A DNA stretch of 64,000 nt from Aurelia coerulea (Eukaryota; Cnidaria; Scyphozoa; Semaeostomeae; Ulmaridae), in assembly GCA_039566865.1 (NCBI GenBank), contig CM076960.1:9398001-9462000 (forward strand), in the 5' to 3' direction. The notes below the pieces were generated by a model that was not told the DNA's origin, did not search any database, and saw only the letters and a program-made list of their open reading frames with translations. The position numbers and the translations under genes are program-made. This document shows positions 24,592 to 39,500 of this stretch, piece after piece (the first letter of the stretch is position 1; each line of letters begins with the position of its first letter).

Positions 24592-27500
24592 CTTGGAAAC
24601 ATTACTATAGACATTAGTTTTTTCTTTAGTCTCATTTTAGCTTTACTGCATAAACAAACATCGATTAATTAAATGGTTATCTTCTCAAAGAAAACAAAAC
24701 ATAAACACAAAAAGTGTGGATTGACGTACTGTAGAAGCTACAATTTATATTATAAAGAGTATTGCACTAGTCGTCCTTTAAAACTATAGCTCTTCCAGTA
24801 ACTTCTTTTATAGCACTATATTAGTTCTGCAGCAACCATTCTTGGAAACATTGCTATAGATATTATTTTTTTCTTTAGTCTCATTTAGCTTCACTTGCTA
24901 AACAAAAATCGATTAATTAAATGTTTATTTTCACAAACAAAACAAAATATAAACACAAAAAGAGTGGGCTAACGTACTTTAGTAGCTACAATTTATATTA
25001 TAAAGAGTATTGCATTTATCAACCTTTAAAACTAGAGTTCTGCCAGTAACTTCTTTTATAGCACTGTATTAGTGCTATAGCAACCATTCTTGGAAACATT
25101 ACTATAGACATTAGTTTTTACTTTAGTATCATTTTAGCTTTACTGCATAATCAAACATCGATTAATTAAGTATTTATTTTCTCAAAGAAAACAAAATATA
25201 AACACAAAGAGTGTGGATTAATGTACCATAGAAGCTACAATTTATATAATTAAGAGTATTGCACTAATCGTCCTTGAAAACTTAAGTTCTGCCAGTAACT
25301 TCTTTTATAGCACTATATTACTTCTGTAGCAACCACTCTTGGAAACTTTACTATAGACATTAAGTCTTTCTTTAGTCTCATTTTAGCTTTACTGCATAAT
25401 CAAACATCGATTAATTAAATGTATATTTTCTCAAAGAAAGCAAAATATAAACACAAAAAGTGTGGATTAACGTACTATCAGAGCTACAATTTATATAATA
25501 AAGAGAATTGCATTCATCGTTCTTTAAAAATTTAGTTCTGCCAGTAACTTCTTTTATAGCACTTTATTAGTTCTGCAGCAACCATTCTTGGAAACATTGC
25601 TATAGATATTAGTTTTTTCTTTAGTCTCATTTTAGCTTTACTGCATAAACAAACATCGATTAATTAAATGTTTATTTTCTCAAAGAAAACAAAATATAAA
25701 CACAAAAAGTGTGGGTTAACGTACTTTAGTAGCTACAATTTATATTATAAAGAGTATTGCATTCATCGTCCTATAAAACTAAAGTTCTGCCAGTAACTTC
25801 TTTTATAGCACTGTATTAGTGCTATAGCAACCATTCTTGGAAACATTACTATCGACATTAGTCTTTTCTTTAGTCTCATTTACTTTTACTGCATAAACAA
25901 ACATTGATTAATTAAATGTTTATTTTCTCAAAGAAAACAAAATATAATAACAAAAAGTGTGGGTTAACGTACTTTAGTAGCTACAATTTATATTATAAAG
26001 AGTATTGCATTCATCGTCCAATAAAACTAAAGTTCTGCCAGTAACTTCTTTTATAGCACTGTATTAGTGCTATAACAACCATTCTTGGAAACATTACTAT
26101 CGACATTTGTCTTTTCTTTAGTCTCATTTAGCTTTAATGCATAAACAAACATTGATTAATTAAATGTTTATTTTCTCAAAGAAAACAAAATATAATAACA
26201 AAAAAGTGGGCTAACGCACTTTAGTAGCTACAATTTATATAATAAAGAGAATTGCACTCATCGTTCTTTAAAACTTTTGTTCTGCTAGTAATTTCTTTTA
26301 TTGCACTATATTAGTGCTGCAGCAACCATTCTAGGAAACATTACTATAGACATTAGTTTTTTCTTTAGTCTCATTTTAGCATTACTGCATTAACAAACAT
26401 CGATTAATTAAATGCTTATTTTCTCAAAGAAAACAAAATATAAACACAAAAAGTGTGGGATAACGTACTTTAGTAGCTACAGTTAATATTATAAAGAGTA
26501 TTGCATTCATCGTCCTATAAAACTAAAGTTCTGCCAGTAACTTCTTTTATAGCACCGTATTAGTTCTGCAGCAACCATTCTTGGAAACATTGCTATAGAT
26601 ATTAGTTTTGTCTTTAGTCTCATTTAGCTTTACTGCAAAAACAAAAATCGATTAATTAAATGTTTATTTTCACAAAGAAAACAAAATATAAACAAAAAAA
26701 ACAGTGCGCTAACGTACTTTAGTAGCTACAATTTATATAATAAAGAGAATTGCACTCATCGTTCTTTAAAACTTTAGTTCTGCCAGTAATTTCTTTTATA
26801 GCACTATATTAGTGCTGCAGCAACCATTCTAGGAAACACTACTATAGACCTTAGTTTTTTCTTTATTCTCATTTTAGCTTTACTGCAAGAACAAAACATC
26901 AATTTATCAAATGTTTATTTTCTCAAAGAAAGCAAAATATAAACACAAAAAGTGTGGATTAACATACTTTAGTAGCTACAATTAATATAATAAAGAGAAT
27001 TGCATTCATCGTCCTATAAAACTAAATTTCTGCCAGTAACTTCTTTTTATAGCACTGTATTAATGCTATAGCAACCATTCTTGGAAACATTACTATAGAC
27101 ATTAGTTTCTTCTTTAGTCTCGTTATAGCTTTACTGCATAAACAAACATGGATTAATTAAATGTTTATTTTCTCAAAGAAAGCAAAACATAAACGCAAAA
27201 AGTGTGGATTAACGTACTATCAGAGCTACAATTTATCTTATAAAGATTATTGCACTAATAGTCCTTTAAAACTATAGTTGTGCCAGTAACTTATTTTATA
27301 GCACTATATTAGTTCTGCAGCAACCATTCTTGGAAACATTGCTATAGATATTAGTTTTTTCTTTAGTCTCATTTAGCTTTACTGCATAAACAAAAATCGA
27401 TAAATTAAATGTTAATTTTCTCACAAAAAACAAAATATAATAACAAAAAAAGTGGGCTAACGCACTTTAGTAGCTACAATTTATATAATAAAGAGAATTG

Positions 27501-30500
27501 CACTAATAGTCCTTTAAAACTATAGTTCTGCCAGTAACTTCTTTTATAGCACCGTATTAGTGCTATAGCAACCATTCTTGGAAACATTGCTACAGATGTT
27601 AGTTTTTTCTTTAGTCTCATTTAGCTTTACTGCATAAACAAACATCGATTAATTAAATGTTTATTTTCACAAAGAAAACAAAATATAAACACAAAATACA
27701 GTGGGCTAACGAACTTTAGTAGCTACAATTTATATAATTAAGAGTATTGCACTAATCGTCCTTGAAAACTTAAGTTCTGCCAGTAACTTCTTTTATAGCA
27801 CTATATTAGTTCTGTAGCAACCACTCTTGGAAACTTTACTATAGACATTCACTCTTTCTTTAGTCTCATTTTAGCTTTACTGCATAATCAAACATCGATT
27901 ATTTAAATGTTTATTTTCTCAAAGAAAGCAAAAAATAAACACAAAAAGTGTCGATTAACGTACTATCAGAGCTACAATTTATATAATGAAGAGAATTGCA
28001 CTCATCTTTATTTAAAACTTTAGTTCTGCCAGTAATTTCTTTTATAGCACTATCTTAGCGCTGCAGCAACCATTCTAGGAAACATTACTATAGACCTTAG
28101 TTTTTTCTTTAGTCTCATTTTAGCTTTACTGCATAAATAAACATCGATTAATTAAATGTTTATTTTCTCAGAGAAAGCAAAATATAAACACAAAAAGTGT
28201 GGATTAACGTACTTTAGTAGTTACAATTTATATTATAAAGAGAATTGCATTCATCGTCCTATAAAAGTAAAGTTCTGCCAGTAACTTCTTTTATAGCACT
28301 GTATTAATGCTATAGCAACAATTCTTGGAAACATTACTATAGACATTAGTTTTTTCTTTAGTCTCGTTTTAGCTTTACTGCATAAACAAATATCGATTAA
28401 TTAAATGTTTATTTTCTCAAAGAAAGCAAAATATAAACACAAAAAGTGTGGATTAACGTACTATCAGAGCTACAATTTATATTATAAAGAGTATTGCACT
28501 AATCGTCCTTTAAAACTATAGTTGTGCCAGTAACTTATTTTATAGCACTATATTAGTTCTGCAGCAACCATTCTTGGAAACATTGCTATAGATATTAGTT
28601 TTGTCTTTAGTCTCATTTAGCTTTACTGCATAATCAAACATCGATTAATTAAATGTTTATTTTCTCAAAGAAAGCAAAATATAAACACAAAAAGTGTCGA
28701 TTAACGTACTATCAGAGCTACAATTTATATAATAAAGAGAATTGCACTCTACGTTCTTTAAAACTTTATTTCTGCCTGTAATTTCTTTTATAGCACCATA
28801 TTAGTGCTGCGGCAACCATTCTAGGAAACATTACTATAGACATTAGTTTTTTCTTTAGTCTCATTTAGCATTACTGCATAAACAAAAATCGATTAATCAA
28901 ATGTTTATTTTCACAAAGAAAACAAAATATACAGTGGGCTAACGTACTTTAGTAGCTACAATTTACATAATTAAGAGTATTGCACTAATCGTCCTTGAAA
29001 ACTTAAGTTCTGCCAGTAACTTCTTTTATAGCACTATATTAGTTCTGCAGCAACCATTCTTGGAAACATTGCTATAGATATTAGTTTTTTCTTTAGTCTC
29101 ATTTAGCTTTACTGCATAAACAAAAATCGATTAATTAAATGTTTATTTTCACAAAGAAAACAAAATATAAACACAAAAAGAGTGGGCTAACGTACTTTAG
29201 TAGCTACAATTTATATAATAAAGAGAATTGCACTCATCTTTCTTTAAAACTTTAGTTCTGCCAGTAATTTCTTTTATAGCACTATATTAGTGCTGCAGCA
29301 ACCATTCTAGGAAACATTACTATAGACATTAGTTTTTTCTTTAGTCTCATTTTAGCTTTACTGCATAAACAAACATCGATTAATTAAATGTTTATTTTCT
29401 CAAAGAAAGCAAAATATAAACACAAAAAGTGTGGATTAACGTACTTTAGTAGCTACAATTAATATAATAAAGAGAATTGCATTCATCGTCCTATAAAACT
29501 ATAGTTGTGCCAGTAACTTATTTTATAGCACTATATTAGTTCTGCAGCAACCATTCTTGGAAACATTGCTATAGATATTAGTTTTTTCTTTAGTCTCATT
29601 TAGCTTTACTGCATAAACAAAAATCGATAAATTAAATGTTTATTTTCTCACAGAAAACAAAATATAATAACAAAAAAAGTGGGCTAACGCACTTTAGTAG
29701 CTACAATTTATATAATAAAGAGAATTGCACTAATAGTCCTTTAAAACTATAGTTCTGCCAGTAACTTCTTTTATAGCAACGTATTAGTGCTATAGCAACC
29801 ATTCTTGGAAACATTGCTACAGATGTTAGTTTTTTCTTTAGTCTCATTTAGCTTTACTGCATAAACAAACATCGATTAATTAAATGTTTATATTCACAAA
29901 GAAAACAAAATATAAACACAAAATACAGTGGGCTTAACGAACTTTAGTAGCTACAATTTATATAATTAAGAGTATTGCACTAATCGTCCTTGAAAACTTA
30001 AGTTCTGCCAGTAACTTCTTTTATAGCACTATATTAGTTCTGTAGCAACCACTCTTGGAAACTTTACTATAGACATTCACTCTTTCTTTAGTCTCATTTT
30101 AGCTTTACTGCATAATCAAACATCGATTATTTAAATGTTTATTTTCTCAAAGAAAGCAAAAAATAAACACAAAAAGTGTCGATTAACGTACTATCAGAGC
30201 TACAATTTATATAATGAAGAGAATTGCACTCATCTTTATTTAAAACTTTAGTTCTGCCAGTAATTTCTTTTATAGCACTATCTTAGCGCTGCAGCAACCA
30301 TTCTAGGAAACATTACTATAGACCTTAGTTTTTTCTTTAGTCTCATTTTAGCTTTACTGCATAAATAAACATCGATTAATTAAATGTTTATTTTCTCAGA
30401 GAAAGCAAAATATAAACACAAAAAGTGTGGATTAACGTACTTTAGTAGCTACAATTTATATTATAAAGAGAATTGCATTCATCGTCCTATAAAAGTAAAG

Positions 30501-33500
30501 TTCTGCCAGTAACTTCTTTTATAGCACTGTATTAATGCTATAGCAACAATTCTTGGAAACATTACTATAGACATTAGTTTTTTCTTTAGTCTCGTTTTAG
30601 CTTTACTGCATTAACAAATATCGATTAATTAAATGTTTATTTTCTCAAAGAAAGCAAAATATAAACACAAAAAGTGTGGATTAACGTACTATCAGAGCTA
30701 CAATTTATATTATAAAGAGTATTGCACTAATCGTCCTTTAAAACTATAGTTGTGCCAGTAACTTATTTTATAGCACTATATTAGTTCTGCAGCAACCATT
30801 CTTGGAAACATTGCTATAGATATTAGTTTTGTCTTTAGTCTCATTTAGCTTTACTGCAAAAACAAAAATCGATTAATTAAATGTTTATTTTCACAAAGAA
30901 AACAAAATATAAACACAAAAAACAGTGGGCTAACGTACTTTAGTAGCTACAATTTATATAATAAAGAGAATTGCACTCATCGTTCTTTAAAACTTTAGTT
31001 CTGCCAGTAATTTCTTTTATAGCACTATATTAGTGCTGCAGCAACCATTCTAGGAAACATTACTATAGACATTAGTTTTTCTATAGTCTCATTTTAGCTT
31101 TACTGCATAAACAAACATCGATTTATTAAATGTTAATTTTCTCAAAGAAAACAAAATATAAACACAAAAAGTGTGGATTAACGTACTGTAGAAGCTACAA
31201 TTTATACTTTAAAGAGTATTGCACTAATCGTCCATTAAAACTATAGTTGTGCCAGTAACTTATTTTATAGCACTATATTAGTTCTGCAGCAACCATTCTT
31301 GGAAACATTGCTATAGATATTAGTTTTTTCTTTAGTCTCATTTAGCTTTACTGCATAAACAAAAATCGATTAATTAAATTTTTATTTTCACAAAGAAAAC
31401 AAAATATAAACACAAAAAACAGTGGGCTAACGTACTTTAGTAGCTACAATTTATATAATAAAGAGAATTGCACTCTACGTTCTTTAAAACTTTAGTTCTG
31501 CCTGTAATTTCTTTTATAGCACCATATTAGTGCTGCGGCAACCATTCTAGGAAACATTACTATAGACATTAGTTTTTTCTTTAGTCTCATTTTAGCTTTA
31601 CTGCATAAACAAACATCGATTTATTAAATGTTTATTTTCTCAAAGAAAACAAAATATAAACACAAAAAGTGTGGATCAGAGCTACAATTTATATTATAAA
31701 GAGTATTGCACTAATCGTCCTTTAAAACTATAATTGTGCCAGTAACTTATTTTATAGTACTATAATAGTTCTGCAGCAACCATTCTTGGAAACATTGCTA
31801 TAGATATTAGTTTTTTCTTTAGTCTCATTTAGCTTTACTGCATAAACAAAAATCGATTAATTCAATGTTTATTTTCACAAAGAAAACAAAATATAAACAC
31901 AAAAAACAGTGAGCTAACGTACTTTAGTAGCTACAATTTATATAATAAAGAGAATTGCACTCATCGTTCTTGAAAACTTAAGTTCTGCCAGTAACTTCTT
32001 TTATAGCACTATATTAGTTCTGTAGCAACCACTCTTGGAAACTTTACTATAGACATTAACTCTTTCTTTAGTCTCATTTTAGCTTTACTGCATAATCAAA
32101 CATCGATTAATTAAATGTTTATTTTCACAAAGAAAACAAAATATACAGTGGGCTAACGTACTTTAGTAGCTACAATTTACATAATTAAGAGTATTGCACT
32201 AATCGTCCTTGAAAACTTAAGTTCTGCCAGTAACTTCTTTTATAGCACTATATTAGTTCTGTAGCAACCACTCTTGGAAACTTTACTATAGACATTAACT
32301 CTTTCTTTAGTCTCATTTTAGCTTTACTGCATAATCAAACATCGATTAATTAAATGTTTATTTTCTCAAAGAAAGCAAAATATAAACACAAAAAGTGTCG
32401 ATTAACGTACTATCAGAGCTACAATTTATATAATAAAGAGAATTGCACTCATCTTTCTTAAAAACTTTAGTTCTGCCAGTAATTTCTTTTATAGCACTAT
32501 ATTAGCGCTGCAGCAACCATTCTAGGAAACATTACTATAGACCTTAGTTTTTTCTTTAGTCTCATTTTAGCTTTACTGCATAAATAAACATCGATTAATT
32601 AAATGTTTATTTTCTCAAAGAAAACAAAATATAAACACAAAAAGATGGGTTAACGTACTTTAGTAGCTACAATTAATATTATAAAGAGTATTGCATTCAT
32701 CGTCCTATAAAACTAAAGTTCTGCCAGTAACTTCTTTTATAGCACGGTATTAGTGCTATAGCAACCATTCTTGGAAACATTATCATGGACATTAGTTTTT
32801 TCTTTAGTCTCGTTGTAGCTTTACTGCATAAACAAACATCGATTAATTAAATGTTTATTTTCTCAAAGAAAGCAAAATATAAACACAAAAAGTGTGGATT
32901 AACGTACTATCAGAGCTACAATTTGTATTATAAAGAGTATTGCACTAATCGTCCTTTAAAACTATAGTTGTGCCAGTAACTTATTTTATAGCACTATATT
33001 AGTTCTGCAGCAACCATTCTTGGAAACATTGCTATAGATATTAGTTTTTTCTTTAGTCTCATTTAGCTTTACTGCATAAACAAAAATCGATTAATTAAAT
33101 GTTTATTTTCACAAAGAAAACAAAATATAAACACAAAAAACAGTGAGCTAACGTACTTTAGTAGCTACAATTTATATAATAAAGAGAATTGCACTCATCG
33201 TTCTTTAAAATTATAGTTGTGCCAGTAACTTATTTTATAGCACTATATTAGTTCTGCAGCAACCATTCTTGGAAACATTGCTATAGATATTAGTTTTTTC
33301 TTTAGTCTCATTTAGCTTTACTGCATAAACAAAAATCGATTTATTAAATGTTTATTTTCACAAAGAAAACAAAATATAAACGGAAAAAACAGTGGGCTAA
33401 CGTACTTTAGTAGCTACAATTTATATAATAAAGAGAATTGCACTAATCGTCCTTGAAAACTTAAGTTCTGCCAGTAACTTCTTTTATAGCACTATATTAG

Positions 33501-36500
33501 TTCTGTAGCAACCACTCTTGGAAACTTTACTATAGACATTAGCTCTTTCTTTAGTCTCATTTTAGCTTTACTGCATAATCAAACATCGATTAATTAAATG
33601 TTTATTTTCTCAAAGAAAACAAAATATAAACACAAAATGTGTGGATTAACGTACCAAAGAAGCTACAATTTATATAATTAAGAGTATTGCACTGATCGTC
33701 CTTGAAAACTTAAGTTCTGCCAGTAACTTCTTTTATAGCACTATATTAGTTCTGTAGCAACCACTCTTGGAAACTTTACTATAGACATTAGCTCTTTCTT
33801 TAGTCTCATTTTAGCTTTACTGCATAATCAAACATCGATTAATTAAATGTTTATTTTCTCAAAGAAAGCAAAATATAAACACAAAAAGTGTGGATTAACG
33901 TACTATCAGAGCTACAATTTATATTATAACGAGAATTGCATTCATCGTTCTTTAAAAATTTAGTTCTGCCAGTAACTTATTTTATAGCACTATATTAGTG
34001 CTGCAGCAACCATTCTTGGAAACATTACTATAGACATTAGTTTTTTCTTTAGTCTCGTTTAAGCTTAACTGCATAAACAAACATCGATTTATTAAATGTT
34101 TATTTTCTCAAAGAAAACAAAATATAAACACAAAAAGTGTGGATTAACGTACTGTAGAAGCTACAATTTATACTATAAAAAGTATTGCACTAATCGTCCT
34201 TGAAAACTTAAGTTCTGCCAGTAACTTCTTTTATAGCACTATATTAGTTCTGTAGCAACCATTCTTTGAAACTTTACTATAGACATTAGCTCTTTCTTTA
34301 GTCTCATTTTAGCTTTACTGCATAATCAGATACTGATTAATTAAATGTTTATTTTCTCAAAGAAAACAAAATATAAACACAAAAAGTGTGGATTAACGTA
34401 CTCTCAGAGCTACAATTTATATTATAAAGAGTATTGCACTAATCGTCCTTTAAAATTATAGTTGTGCCAGTAACTTATTTTATAGCACTATATTAGTTCT
34501 GCAGCAACCATTCTTGGAAACATTGCTATAGATATTAGTTTTTTCTTTAGTCTCATTTAGCTTTACTGCATAAACAAAAATCGATAAATTAAATGTTTTT
34601 TTTCTCAAAGAAAACAAAATATAAACACAAAATGTGTGGATTAACGTACCAAAGAAGCTACAATTTATATAATTAAGAGTATTGCACTAATCGTCCTTGA
34701 AAACTTAAGTTCTGCCAGTAACTTATTTTATAGCACTATATTAGTTCTGCAGCAACCATTCTTGGAAACATTGCTATAGATATTAGTTTTTTCTTTAGTC
34801 TCATTTAGCTTTACTGCATAAACAAAAATCAATTTATTAAATGTTTATTTTCACAAAGAAAACAAAATATAAACACAAAAAACAGTGGGCTAACGTACTT
34901 TAGTAGCTACAATTTATATAATAAAGAGAATTGCACTCATCGTTCTTTAAAACTTTAGTTCTGCCAGTAATTTCTTTTATAGCACTATATTAGTGCTGCA
35001 GCAACCATTCTAGGAAACATTACTATAGACATTAGTTTTTTCTTTAGTCTCATTTTAGTTTTACTGCATAATCAAACATCGATTTATTAAATGTTTATTT
35101 TCTCAAAGAAAACAAAATATAAACACAAAATGTGTGGATTAACGTACCATAGAAGCTACAATTTATATAATTAAGAGTATTGCACTAATCGTCCTTGAAA
35201 ACTTAAGTTCTGCCAGTAACTTATTTTATAGCACTATATTAGTTCTGCAGCAACCATTCTTGGAAACATTGCTATAGATATTAGTTTTTTCTTTAGTCTC
35301 ATTTAGCTTTACTGCATAAACAAAAATCGATTTATTAAATGTTTATTTTCACAAAGAAAACAAAATATAAACGGAAAAAACAGTGGGCTAACGTACTTTA
35401 GTAGCTACAATTTATATAATAAAGAGAATTGCACTAATCGTCCTTGAAAACTTAAGTTCTGCCAGTAACTTCTTTTATAGCACTATATTAGTTCTGTAGC
35501 AACCACTCTTGGAAACTTTACTATAGACATTAGCTCTTTCTTTAGTCTCATTTTAGCTTTACTGCATAATCAAACATCGATTAATTAAATGTTTATTTTC
35601 TCAAAGAAAACAAAATATAAACACAAAATGTGTGGATTAACGTACCATAGAAGCTACAATTTATATAATTAAGAGTATTGCACTAATCGTCCTTGAAAAC
35701 TTAAGTTCTGCCAGTAACTTCTTTTATAGCACTATATTAGTTCTGTAGCAACCACTCTTGGAAACTTTACTATAGACATTAGCTCTTTCTTTAGTCTCAT
35801 TTTAGCTTTACTGCATAATCAAACATCGATTAATTAAATGTTTATTTTCTCAAAGAAAGCAAAATATAAACACAAAAAGTGTGGATTAACGTACTATCAG
35901 AGCTACAATTTATATTATAACGAGAATTGCATTCATCGTTCTTTAAAAATTTAGTTCTGCCAGTAACTTCTTTTATAGCACTATATTAGTTCTGTAGCAA
36001 CCACTCTTGGAAACTTTACTATAGACATTAGCTCTTTCTTTAGTCTCATTTTAGCTTTACTGCATAATCAAACATCGATTAATTAAATGTTTATTTTCTC
36101 AAAGAAAGCAAAATATAAACACAAAAAGTGTGGATTAACGTACTATCAAAGCTACAATTTATATTATAACGAGAATTGCATTCATCGTTCTTTAAAAATT
36201 TAGTTCTGCCAGTAACTTATTTTATAGCACTCTATTAGTGCTGCAGCAACCTTTCTTGGAAACATTACTATAGACATTAGTGTTTTCTTTAGTCTCATTT
36301 AAGCTTTACTGCATAAACAAACATCGATTTATTAAATGTTTATTTTCTCAAAGAAAACAAAATATAAACACAAAAAGTGTGGATTAACGTACTGTAGAAG
36401 CTACAATTTATACTATAAAGAGTATTGCACTAATCGTCCTTGAAAACTTAAGTTCTGCCAGTAACTTCTTTTATAGCACTATATTAGTTCTGTAGCAACC

Positions 36501-39500
36501 ACTCTAGGAAACTTTACTATAGACATTAGCTCTTTCTTTAGTCTCATTTTAGCTTTACTGCATAAACAAATACTGATTAATTAAATGTTTATTTTCTCAA
36601 AGAAAACAAAATATAAACACAAAAAGTGTGGATTAACGTACTATCAGAGCTACAATTTATATTATAAAGAGTATTGCACTAATCGTCCTTTAAAACTATA
36701 GTTGTGCTAGTAACTTATTTTATAGCACTATATTAGTTCTGCAGCAACCATTCTTGGAAACATTGCTATAGATATTAGTTTTTTCTTTAGTCTCATTTAG
36801 CTTTACTGCATAAACTTAAATCGATTAATTAAATATTTATTTTCTCAGAGAAAGCAAAATATAAACACAAAAAGTGTGGATTAACGTACTTTAGTAGCTA
36901 CAATTTATATTATAAAGAGAATTGCATTCATCGTCCTATAAAAATAAAGTTCTGCCAGTAACTTCTTTTATAGCACTGTATTAGTTCTGTAGCAACCACT
37001 CTTGGAAACTTTACTATAGACATTAGCTCTTTCTTTAGTCTCATTTTAGCTTTACTGCATAATCAAACATCGATTAATTAAATGTTTATTTTCTCAAAGA
37101 AAGCAAAATATAAACACAAAAAGTGTGGATTAACGTACTATCAGAGCTACAATTTATATTATAACGAGAATTGCATTCATCGTTCTTTAAAAATTTAGTT
37201 CTGCCAGTAACTTCTTTTATAGCACTATATTAGTTCTGTAGCAACCACTCTTGGAAACTTTACTATAGACATTAGCTCTTTCTTTAGTCTCATTTTAGCT
37301 TTACTGCATAATCAAACATCGATTAATTAAATGTTTATTTTCTCAAAGAAAGCAAAATATAAACACAAAAAGTGTGGATTAACGTACTATCAGAGCTACA
37401 ATTTATATTATAACGAGAATTGCATTCATCGTTCTTAAAAAATTTAGTTCTGCCAGTAACTTCTTTTATAGCACTATATTAGTTCTGCAGCAACCATTCT
37501 AGGAAACATTACTATAGACATTAGTTTTTTCTTTAGTCTCATTTTAGCTTTACTGCATAAACAAACATCGATTTATTAAATGTTTATTTTCTCAAAGAAA
37601 ACAAAATATAAACACAAAAAGTGTGGATTAACGTACTGTAGAAGCTACAATTTATACTATAAAGAGTATTGCACTAATCGTCCTTGAAAACTTAAGTTCT
37701 GCCAGTAACTTCTTTTATAGCACTATATTAGTTCTGTAGCAACCATTCTTGGAAACTTTACTATAGACATTAGCTCTTTCTTTAGTCTCATTTTAGCTTT
37801 ACTGCATAAACAGATACTGATTAATTAAATGTTTATTTTCTCAAAGAAAACAAAATATAAACACAAAAAGTGTGGATTAACGTACTCTCAGAGCTACAAT
37901 TTATATTATAAAGAGTATTGCACTAATCGTCCTTTAAAATTATAGTTGTGCCAGTAACTTATTTTATAGCACTATATTAGTTCTGCAGCAACCATTCTTG
38001 GAAACATTGCTATAGATATTAGTTTTTTCTTTAGTCTCATTTAGCTTTACTGCATAAACAAAAATCAATTTATTAAATGTTTATTTTCACAAAGAAAACA
38101 AAATATAAACACAAAAAACATTGGGCTAACGTACTTTAGTAGCTACAATTTATATAATAAAGAGAATTGCACTCATCGTTCTTTAAAACTTTAGTTCTGC
38201 CAGTAATTTCTTTTATAGCACTATATTAGTGCTGCAGCAACCATTCTAGGAAACATTACTATAGACATTAGTTTTTTCTTTAGTCTCATTTTAGCTTTAC
38301 TGCATAATCAAACATCGATTAATTAAATGTTTATTTTCTCAAAGAAAACAAAATATAAACACAAAATGTGTGGATTAACGTACCATAGAAGCTACAATTT
38401 ATATAATTAAGAGTATTGCACTGATCGTCCTTGAAAACTTAAGTTCTGCCAGTAACTTCTTTTATAGCACTATATTAGTTCTGTAGCAACCACTCTTGGA
38501 AACTTTACTATAGACATTAGCTCTTTCTTTAGTCTCATTTTAGCTTTACTGCATAATCAAACATCGATTAATTAAATGTTTATTTTCTCAAAGAAAGCAA
38601 AATATAAACACAAAAAGTGTGGATTAAAATACTATCAGAGCTACAATTTATATTATAACGAGAATTGCATTCATCGTTCTTTAAAAATTTAGTTCTGCTA
38701 GTAACTTCTTTTATAGCACTATATTAGTTCTGTAGCAACCACTCTTGGAAACTTTACTATAGACATTAGCTCTTTCTTTAGTCTCATTTTAGCTTTACTG
38801 CATAATCAAACATCGATTAATTAAATGTTTATTTTCTCAAAGAAAGCAAAATATAAACACAAAAAGTGTGGATTAACGTACTATCAGAGCTACAATTTAT
38901 ATTATAACGAGAATTGCATTCATCGTTCTTAAAAAATTTAGTTCTGCCAGTAATTTCTTTTATAGCACTATATTAGTTCTGCAGGAACCATTCTTGGAAA
39001 CATTACTATAGACATTAGTTTTTTCTTTAGTCTCATTTTAGCTTTACTGCATAAACAAACATCGATTAATTAAATGTTTATTTTCTCAAAGAAAACAAAA
39101 TATAAACACAAAAAGTGTGGATTAACGTACTATAGAAGCTACAATTTATATTATAAAGAGTATTGCACTAATCGTCCTTTAAAACTTAAGTTCTGCCAGT
39201 AACTTCTTTTGTAGCACTATATTAGTTCTGTAGCAACCATTCTTGGAAACTTTACTATAGACATTAGTTTTTTCTTTAGTCTTATTTTAGCTTTACTGCA
39301 TAAACAAATACTGATTAATTAAATGTTTATTTTCTCAAGGAAAACAAAATATAAACACAAAAAGTGTGGATTAACGTACTCTCAGAGCTACAATTTATAT
39401 TATAAAGAGTATTGCACTAATCGTCCTTTAAAATTATAGTTTTGCCAGTAACTTATTTTATAGCACTATATTAGTTCTGCAGCAACCATTCTTGGAAACA

